Source: Lytechinus variegatus (taxonomy: Eukaryota; Echinodermata; Echinoidea; Temnopleuroida; Toxopneustidae). From it: DNA of 64,000 nucleotides. This document shows, piece after piece, positions 1-9,400 of this stretch. The notes beneath the pieces are model-generated. The model did no database searches. It saw only the letters and a list, made by a program, of their open reading frames with translations, and was not told the origin of the DNA. Numbering within the stretch: the first letter of the stretch is position 1; every line of letters starts with the position of its first letter. The stretch lies in assembly GCF_018143015.1 (NCBI RefSeq), contig NC_054755.1:6683124-6747123 (forward strand). Direction: 5' to 3'. The translations under genes and the position numbers were made by a program.

Positions 1-414
1 GCATTGTGTGTTTAAAAGATGTTGTAATTCACCCTGGCCTATTGAGAAAAATTTGACTCTATTTGAAGAGTAGCATTAGCATACCCCGACATGCAGGCAT
101 TGGACCATATGAAATATTGATCGTATAAACATTTTCCTGGTTATCTTATGATCTTGCGGGATTTATGTTTGAGTGTCTGAAAGGAATTCATATGAAAAAT
201 TAGTATTCGTCCAGTCTTTTATAAAGGCAGAGAGATACATGTTTTTTCCAATTTTTATACAACAACATTTTAACTATTTATTGTTAATTGATTGTTGATT
301 ACAAAAAGTGTTGAAAAATTATTGTCATGTTATTTCATTATGATGCTTATTTAGTATTCTGATTGATATTCCATTTCTTTTTTGTTATCATTTGTTGTAC
401 TCTTATGATTATAG

Positions 415-463
415 GATAAAAGAATTGGAGAAGCAGATTACAGAAACAGAGCAGGATTTGAAT
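415..463 (+). CDS. GCC2: GCC2 exon (coiled coil), first one visible
   Basis: After the acceptor ending ATTATAG the exon reads one leftover base and then IKELEKQITETEQDLN, stopping at the donor GTAAGTAA. It is a 49-bp coiled-coil exon. It ends in phase 0, which matches the start of the next exon at 956. The upstream exon is not in the window. Confidence 0.75.
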
Positions 464-3400
464 GTAAGTAAATTTATCTTCTTTTTTTCTTTTTCCTTTT
501 CTGCTTTTTTTGTGGGGGGGTAGACAACTGCTTTCCATGTGATCGTCTTTGATTGCATGTTTTGATTGTAACAGTGGCAAGGTTTAACCAGGGGGGGGGG
601 GGGGCACTCTTAAAAATAGGTTACCACTACTAAAATTTTAGATTTGTTAATAAGCCTAGATTTGGTTCAGAGGATAAAGAAATGAAAGCATTACAAAAGG
701 GCATGGCTAAGTGCTATGTGAAAACACACCAGACTTTCAAATCATATCCCTCTTCTAAACCCTTAGAATCTTTCTGTGGAGTGCACCCAGACCAATCATT
801 TTAAAAGAAGAGTTGGTCCAGAGATTAGATGCTCAGGATAAAGAAATTAAGTCATTACAAATGAGTGTGGCCGAGTAATATGAAACCACACCCATGAATT
901 CAAATCATTCCCTTCTTCCTAACCCTCTTAGAATCTTTCTGTGGAGTGCACTCAGACCAAGCAGCTGAAGGAAGAGTTGGTCCAGAGGTTAGATGCTCAG
1001 GATAAAGAGATGAAAACATTACAAAGGGGCGTGGCTGAGATGAGGAGCCGAGCAACTATGGCAGAGGAGGAAAGGGATGCGGAGAGGAAAGAGAACGCCG
1101 AAAAGGAGGAGCAACTGAAGGAGGTAAGGACTTTTTTTATTAGTACTGATATATCATATGAATGATTTCTTTTGTGGATGATTATTCAATAGCTGTTTTC
1201 AAAGTCAGCACTGCTGCTCTATCAAATCGCGTAATGCAGGTGAGACTGCCAGAGGCGTTCCAATTGTTATTAGTACTGATATGTATTTGATTAAAAATAA
1301 TAAAAGAAAACCACAAAATTATCAGCCTTTCTAAAGCATTTGTGCTGGTCTCCAGTTCCCAGTGGGATGTGTTCGCCAATTTCTACGCAATGGAAACTAT
1401 TCAAGGTTTAGTAATTTGAGTAATATTGTGAGTATCATCTAACTTTCCAGATTTAACAAAATTGTAATGGCTGTTATATCCTTTTATAATTTGTTGATTC
1501 TTTGTAAAAAAAAAATTTGATTTCACATTGAGTTAATTTAGCACACTCTCTCATTCATGTTTATTTTTCTTTTGACGAATGCTATTTAAACTCTTTATCA
1601 TACAAACTCATTGATTGATCACATTTCATTGTCTGACAGGCAAATGAGAGAGTTTCGACCCTTGAGTCGTCGTTGAACCAGCAGAAGACTACACATGATA
1701 CACTACAAGGAAGCTAGAAGCAGCTCTTAAAGTAAGTAGATTATGTTCAGTTCTAGTGTACATAATAATAATAATTTCTGGATTTATATTTTTTGAGATG
1801 ATACAAAATGCAACTATTATTACCAAGGCTTTAGCTTTAGATCTCATTTCATCATTAAATGAATTAATCATTTTGGGCACCCATTCATCTTCAGCCTTGG
1901 TCAAGTGCAGCACAATGTGGTTAATTTCTTGCTGAAGAAAAAAATGCTATGGTTAGGATTCAAACCCAGACCCTCTGTTTAAAAGACAAGGGTCAGAACC
2001 ACTCAACCACAAGTTTATTTTGAGCATATTTTTATACTACAATTAGCAATTATAATAATAATTTGATAATGTACTGAGAGGTACACAAATAAACTCTCAG
2101 AAGACTTATACCTGGCATAGCATATCACATCAATATTGTCAATCAAGATTATTTTAGAACAGTATAAACTTTTCTCGCATCTATCCTTTTTCATTCAGTT
2201 TTTTTTTTCAGGTTTCTACTTGGAGATATTTCAAGAAACATACTGAGCTCAATACAAAAGAAGTAAATGTTTCAGAATGTTATTTTTGAAGGATGACTGC
2301 ACAATGAAATCTGAATAAAGGAATTGATGAATAAATTTGATAATTATTGTTGTTGTTTTGCAGGAAGCAAGCCAGAGCAATCTCATGGATCTAGAGATAG
2401 CAGACTATGAGAAAACCGTGTCTAGTTTGAACGCAACCATCGATGATAGAGAAACGAAGATCGCTAACCTCAATACAGAAGTAGAGAGTCTGGAGAAGAG
2501 ACTAGATGCTATGCAGAATGAAATCAGTAAGATATCGTGTTCTTGAAATTGATTGCCTGGCAATGCGGATGAGTGATGTCACCATAAGGGGGCAACTTGA
2601 GTGCATGTATCAATCACCATCATCATCATCACCACAATCACCATCTTCACCGTCATCATCATCACCATCATCAGCATCATCATCACCACTATCAACATCA
2701 TCAACATCATCACATTCTAATCGTTTCCCTATTTATCTTGATCCATAGCTGCAATTGGTAACCAGCGTGACCAGGCAGAGGAGAGGGCTAACAAGATGAA
2801 GGGGATGCTGATGAAGACCAAGAAGGAGCTCTCCGATATCAAGAAGACAGAGAGTGAGCAGAGAAGTACAGAGGCTGCTCTGCATGGCCAGGTGGAATAT
2901 CTTAATCAACAAGCTGAAGATAACAAGATGGAGCAAGCCAAGATGGCTGCTGAGAATCAGAAACTCAAAGATCAGGTTAGTTATTAGTTAGTTAAATAGT
3001 TATTACTTAATTAGTTAGTGAGGTATTGAGAGTGAGCAGAGGAGTACGGAGGCTGCTCTGCATGGCCAGGTGGAATATCGCAATCAACAAGCCGAAGATA
3101 ACAAGATGGAGCAAGCCAAGATGGCTGCTTAGAATCAGAAACTCAAAGATCAGGTTAGTTAAATAGTTATCATTTTGGTTAGTTAGTTAGTTGGTTGAGT
3201 GTTTTGTGATATCAGGAAGAATGAGAGTGGGTCAGAAGAAATACCTTAATCAAATCAAGGCGAAACTTACAAGATGGGACAAGACAAGTTGGCCACTGGG
3301 AATCGGAAACTCAAGAATCAGATTAGTTATTGATTAGTTAAATAGTTATTACTTGGTTAGTTAGTGAGGTATTGAGAGTGAGCAGAGGAGTAGAGGCTGC

Positions 3401-6400
3401 TCTTCATGGTCAAGTGGAATACCTTAATCAACAACCCAGAGATTACAAGATGGGACAAGCTTAGTTGGCCACTGAGTATCGGAAACTCAAAGATCAGGTA
3501 AGTTATCTATTAGTTAAATAGTTATCACTTGGTTAGTTAGTTAGTTAGCGAGTTATTATCGGATATGGAGAGGAAGAGGGAGAGCAGAGGCCCGTTCTTT
3601 ATAGTTATAAGGAATGTCTTAATGAACAAGCTAATGATTTCAAGATAGCCCCAAGAATCAGAACTCAATGTTCAGGTTATTTTTCAAAGAATTGTCTTGG
3701 CCCTGTATGATAAAGCTTAATGATTGATTATTGGGCTGATAGATATGATTGATTGCACATGGAAATAAGTCCAATCAATTGTACGAATTGTTCCTACAAT
3801 CGATCATAAAACTTTATGTAACTGGGCCCTGATGTCTGTTATTGGATTATCATTCATTGAAATGATGTTATAAGTATTGCAGTCAGATGTTTTTCTGTTT
3901 GTGTTTCTTAGATGCGTACATCCAACGAGGCAAACATGAGAACAGTTCGGAGTCTGGAACAGAAGGTTACCATGCTGCAGGAAGATCTTGACCTAGCTCA
4001 CAGTGAGCTCACTGCATGTCAGGCCGAGTTTGATAGCTATAAGGTAACTCGATTTCAAGCTTGTCAAATGTTCCTATGAATGAAAAGAATTTCCAGAATT
4101 GAAAATCCTTTGTCAGATAACAATGAAATACAATTATTATATCATTTTTGTGGAGCACCACTCCAGGGGACCGTTTCATCAATATTTTTGTCCGACAAGT
4201 TGTCAGATCTAACATCTTTCCTTGATTCTGATTGGTTGAGAGGCACTGATACTACAGTAATTTTTTAGATAAAATGGGACTTGTTAGTTAAAACGTCCGA
4301 CAAGTACTTTCATAAAACGCTTCCCTAAAGATAAAACTTAACCCCCAAACAAAGGCTGAAACAAATGAAAAAATTGTTTTCTGTGACCCAATTTGACCCT
4401 TGTTAAACCTGCCAACTTTTATTTTTACTTCTCTGTCCACCATAAGTGGTTGCCAGAGGCATTGTCATTATTCAAATATGACCAAAAAGAGGTGCTTACC
4501 CATCCTAATGTTCATGTATGTTTCTACATTTTGTTACAAATGAAGTTGATAAAAATTGGCAAATGGCAGGAAAACATCACCCATATCGTCACTAAAGGTT
4601 ACATGTGCCTAAACAACCCTCTCTCTATCTCTTCCTGACCTCAGGTCAGAGTTCATAGTGTCCTCAAGCAGCAGAAGACGAGGGAGACCAATCCTGTTAC
4701 CATGGCGATGGATGCGAGGGAGAAGGAGGAGTCAGAGAACATGATCCAAGCCCTGAGGAGCAAGCTAAAGGAGACGGGAGATAAGATGGTTGCCTTGACG
4801 ACGGAACATGAGTTGTTGCAAGGAGAACACGATCGTCTTTTGGCGAGACACAGTGAGATGATACAGGATATGGAATCTAATGAAGCTGCTGGAAGAGAGA
4901 GGTAGCTTTGACAGAGATGTTTCTTTTTTGCAGTATTTCATGTTATTATTATTTTTTAAATGAAAATACTACTTGCTTTATAAAAAAATGTGTTTTTTTC
5001 TCAAAATCATATCATGTGCATGTGTATTAGAGAAAGTTGTAAATACTCTTATTACACAAATCCTTTTTTTTTTCATCCCTCAAAATACTGCTATTCTTTT
5101 TATGGGGTTGGCATCCTTGCTTTAGCCATTACTGAAATATTATTACACATTACCTAAGGTAGAGTCCCCAGTTTCCTGCAATTCACAAAAAAGAAATATT
5201 CTTGGAATTGAGGAAGAAAACAAAATTTGTGGAAGTTTCACTATTCATTTGGACTAGAAAGTAGAGATGAATCATAAATATTTCTGTAGAATTTCCCTTG
5301 TTTCTTCATTTCTTACAATTACATTTATTTTAAATTTCCTATGTACATGTACATATTTATGATATATGCTACCTTCAAGTGAGCAGGGGTACAAGATGAT
5401 TTTGCTTGCTGTTACTGATGTTGATAAAATGTAATATTTTGCTGTTTAGGTTGGAGAAGCTTCGTATTGAGAGCCACAGTAGAAACATCGAACACACTGA
5501 ATCCATCAAAGAATTAACTGCACAGAATGAGGCTTTGACTTCATCCTTTAAGGTACATTATGATGGCATACTATATGATATATAAAAGCTTCCTAAGAAT
5601 GGTGATGCTATTGGGTAGTGAGGCATGGTGTTTGAGTGAAAATGAGATGGGGATTTTGAGGAGGACAGAGAGAGAGGGCAATGGTGATAGCAGTGTTTGG
5701 TGTGAAGTTGGACAGGAAGGAGACTGAGGACTTGATGAAGGTGTTGGGTGTGGACGAAATGGTGGACTGGTTGGTGAAGGCAAATGGGGAATGTTGGTAT
5801 GGGCATGTGCTGAGGAGGGATGATGGGCATGCGTAAAAAAGGGCTTCTGAGATTGAATCGGGTGTTCGATGAAGAGGAGACGGTCAAAGAAGAAATGGAG
5901 AGAAGGGGAGTTGGGTTAAGAAAGCATTGTATCCAGGGTAATTGCTGCAAGTATGAGGTGAAACCGACTACCTCCATTGAACGGGACAATTCCTGTTGGT
6001 GTTCCATAAAGCCGTTTTTAAGTTATGAGCAACTTTATGAATGACTGGTGCTCCTTTCTTGTGGTAAATGATACACACCAAATCTATATTTATGTTGATA
6101 TACATGTAGCAACCTAAGACAGGTTCACCTGTCTTTCTTAAAGTCGCACGTAACTTACGAACAGCTTTGTGAAACACACCTGATTTTAAATTTTGGACTG
6201 CTCACTGACTGACCGACTAAAATGTAGGTGACATGCTCGGCTGGTTATTAGTTCTTGTCGTCATTGATTTTTTTTTTTTTTGTTCGATGATTAGGTTCAA
6301 ATGAGGCAGCTGCAGGATGATCATCACCGAACAATGGAAAGCTTACAGCGCCAGCTAGAGTCCACTGAGAATCAGCTTTACCGAGCCCAGCAGGAGATAC

Positions 6401-9400
6401 AGAGGAACAACAGCATGGTCGTCATCCCGACACGTACCCCGGTGGAGACGAGTAAAGAGAGCCCTCTGGAGTCAGCTATTAGGACAGTTCCGGCGAGAGA
6501 GAGCAGGCTGAAGTAAGTAGATGAAGTGGAAATTAGACCCACTGGGCATCTGACTGAATGAGTATTAGAATAAATTGGTATGAAATGAAGTGTAGTGTAG
6601 ACCAGATGGCAATGAGACCAAATTGATATACCAATTGGCTTCGCCCACATCTCGATTTGATTTATTTTTTTCTTCTGCATTTGTAACATTCATATCCAAT
6701 TCAATTTTCATTACATAACAAACATAATATATCTGTAATTGATTTTGGTATGAACATTAAAAAAATGAATAAATAAAAAACGTGATTCTAAACAAATATG
6801 ATCTACTACCAACAAAGAAAATTTAACATTTACAGTTTGCAGGAGAAGGATTGTCATAAGCAGATTGCTTGAAAAAATGGCAACCCCGGAATAAAATGCA
6901 TTAATTATTACATACATTAATTCTTATTAGACATTTTTATTTATTGTAATATACAATTCCCTTATTCCTCTTTAACATCGATATGACATTGCTACTCTTT
7001 GTAATGTATTTGTAATGATCTTAATGATCTGATATTTTATAGTTTTACACATACATTTATAACTAATTGTCGTTGTTTCATTGATTTTCTATAATGCCAT
7101 AATTATTTCATTGCTATCATTTCAGTGTTTTATCAGTGAATAAATTATGCAATTGGTAATTTTATAATTAGTAACTGTTCCCTTTTGGTAACTTAAATAT
7201 TTCAGTTTGATCCATATTATCATTTAAGTAAAAATATTTGTTTATTTATGTTACCAAGCATTGTTATCTTTTACTCTAACTTTGAATTTTCATGTATGAT
7301 ATGATGATTTATGTTGTTTATGTTTTCCTCAGGTCATTGATGAAAAACAGTTTTAAGCTGATCTTTTGTACCTGAATAATTATGTTCTATTAAATAATGA
7401 ATAAATAAATGTTAGAAATAGACCAATTGCTTGCAGACCAAATGAACATAACTTATAACATATTTAACCACTGAAATATTTGTTTATCTGACCAGGGTAT
7501 GGAGCACACGGATGCCGAAGCACCGCCCAGTAAGTCCCACCCCTCCCTTCCACCAATCAGCATGCAGAGTCCCACGCAGGCTCCGACCTCGGTACCCTTC
7601 GCACAACTCCTATCGTCGCCGACCGATGACCGGCAGAGCGTCTTCAGTGCGGTCAGCTCCACAGCCGAAGAGGAACAGCTGAAGAACCAGTTGACCGCTG
7701 CACAGCATAGAATTGACCATTTCACAGAGGTGAGTGACCTATTTCATGTTTGAAAAGCTGATTGGTACCACTAAAATCTGAAAATGGGGCTGAATGAAGT
7801 TGAGCTCAAAAAAGTTTCAACTTATCAGAGGAGCAAATGCAATAAAGAACAGAAAAAAAAAATCTAACAAAGTGATATGGAAGCTTAAATGAACAAAAAA
7901 ATCTATCAGAAAATACTTGTAAACCTAGACTTAGAGTCAGTCGCTTATATCAGAAAACACCAGAATAATATAAGCATACTTACAAGCTTTTTCTATGTGC
8001 AAAGAATAGATTCTGTTAGCTGACGTGGTTTCAATTATATGAATAAAGTCTTGTACAGCTGAGAACTGTGAACTAAGATGGATGATCAGTACACTCTGTT
8101 ATATGACGAATGCTGGGAGTAAGTGTTTGCGGTAGTGTATGGTGGTTTACATGGAATGTGCTTACATGAAACTCATTTTCATGATATTTCAATATTTTTT
8201 CTTATTGAGAAGAACTAATCAATACAACTAGGGTCCTATACCTACATGGGTAATGTCCAGAACTACTAGCAATTCTGTAAAGAGTTGTGAGCACCAGTAC
8301 TGATTTACTGAGCTTTGCCTGGGTAATATAGGAGTGTTTTTATCATCTAACAAGGTGGATACTTACACAAACAAATACCCTAGATATTCATATTATTATT
8401 CCAAAGATATAAGGATAACAAGAACACAGTTCATGGCCTTATTCCATCTTTTCTCCTTTCCTAAACATAGATAACTGGAGAAAACGAATCAGCCATTCTC
8501 AGGTTGACAGAACAAGCCAAGGTCTTAAAGGAAGAGATCAGGAGATTAGAAAGAAACCAGGCCAGGGAAAACGCAATCTCAAACATGGAATACCTGAAGA
8601 ATGTTGTACTCAAGGTAAGAGGGAATTAAAAGGCTATGAAAAGCCTTGATGTGTTCGTTAAGCTTAAATCTAACATCCTGGTTATGCTTGTTATCAGGGA
8701 AGAAATACGAAGAAGGGGCCTAGGTTAATTTCGACCCTAAAATGATCAACTGAGCCATTGAAACCCAAAAAGGAGTCCTGAAAAATCCCATCCATTACCA
8801 AAATTGCAGATTTCGGCAGTAAGTTGTTAAAATTAGCCCCTGAAAGTTAGATGTTTATTTTTTTATCTGCTTGTTTTGTCATAAAAAGCAGCTTATAACC
8901 TTGATCGTGCAACCCATAAAGATTTGTAGCAGTTTTCATAAAACTTGCTCTAATACATTTGTACTACCCTCGTGTTTTATAAAACAAATAATGCACATGT
9001 TCACGTTTGTGGATGTTAATGCAGCCATCTTGGGTATTTACGATATCATGCCTGTTGCTCCATCATAAACCCTTGAGTACGCTGCATCACCATTGACGCT
9101 TACCGACCTGTGCATTACTTACATGATTAGCACATCCATCAGGTAGGATTTAAAGTAGTCAGCCCTTTGATTAATTTCTTCAAGAATTGGGTAAAATGAC
9201 TACCAAAACATATTTTTCTCCTTCCAAACAGTTCGTATCTCTGCCTCAAGGTGACGAGAAGGGTCGTCTTATACCAGTCTTGAAGACTATGCTGAAACTC
9301 AGTGATACAGAAATCAAGCAGCTAGCTACTATTGCCCAAGGTATGGTATCTTATCAGACACAATTACCAAGGCTGTCTTTCATAAAGCTGTACATGCATG

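Noticed and set aside
5558..6007. 149-residue minus-strand open frame rich in Pro, His and Ser
   Set aside because: It is antisense to the degenerate LINE ORF2 remnant, whose plus-strand motifs (WYGHVLRRDD, RRTER) explain the sequence.
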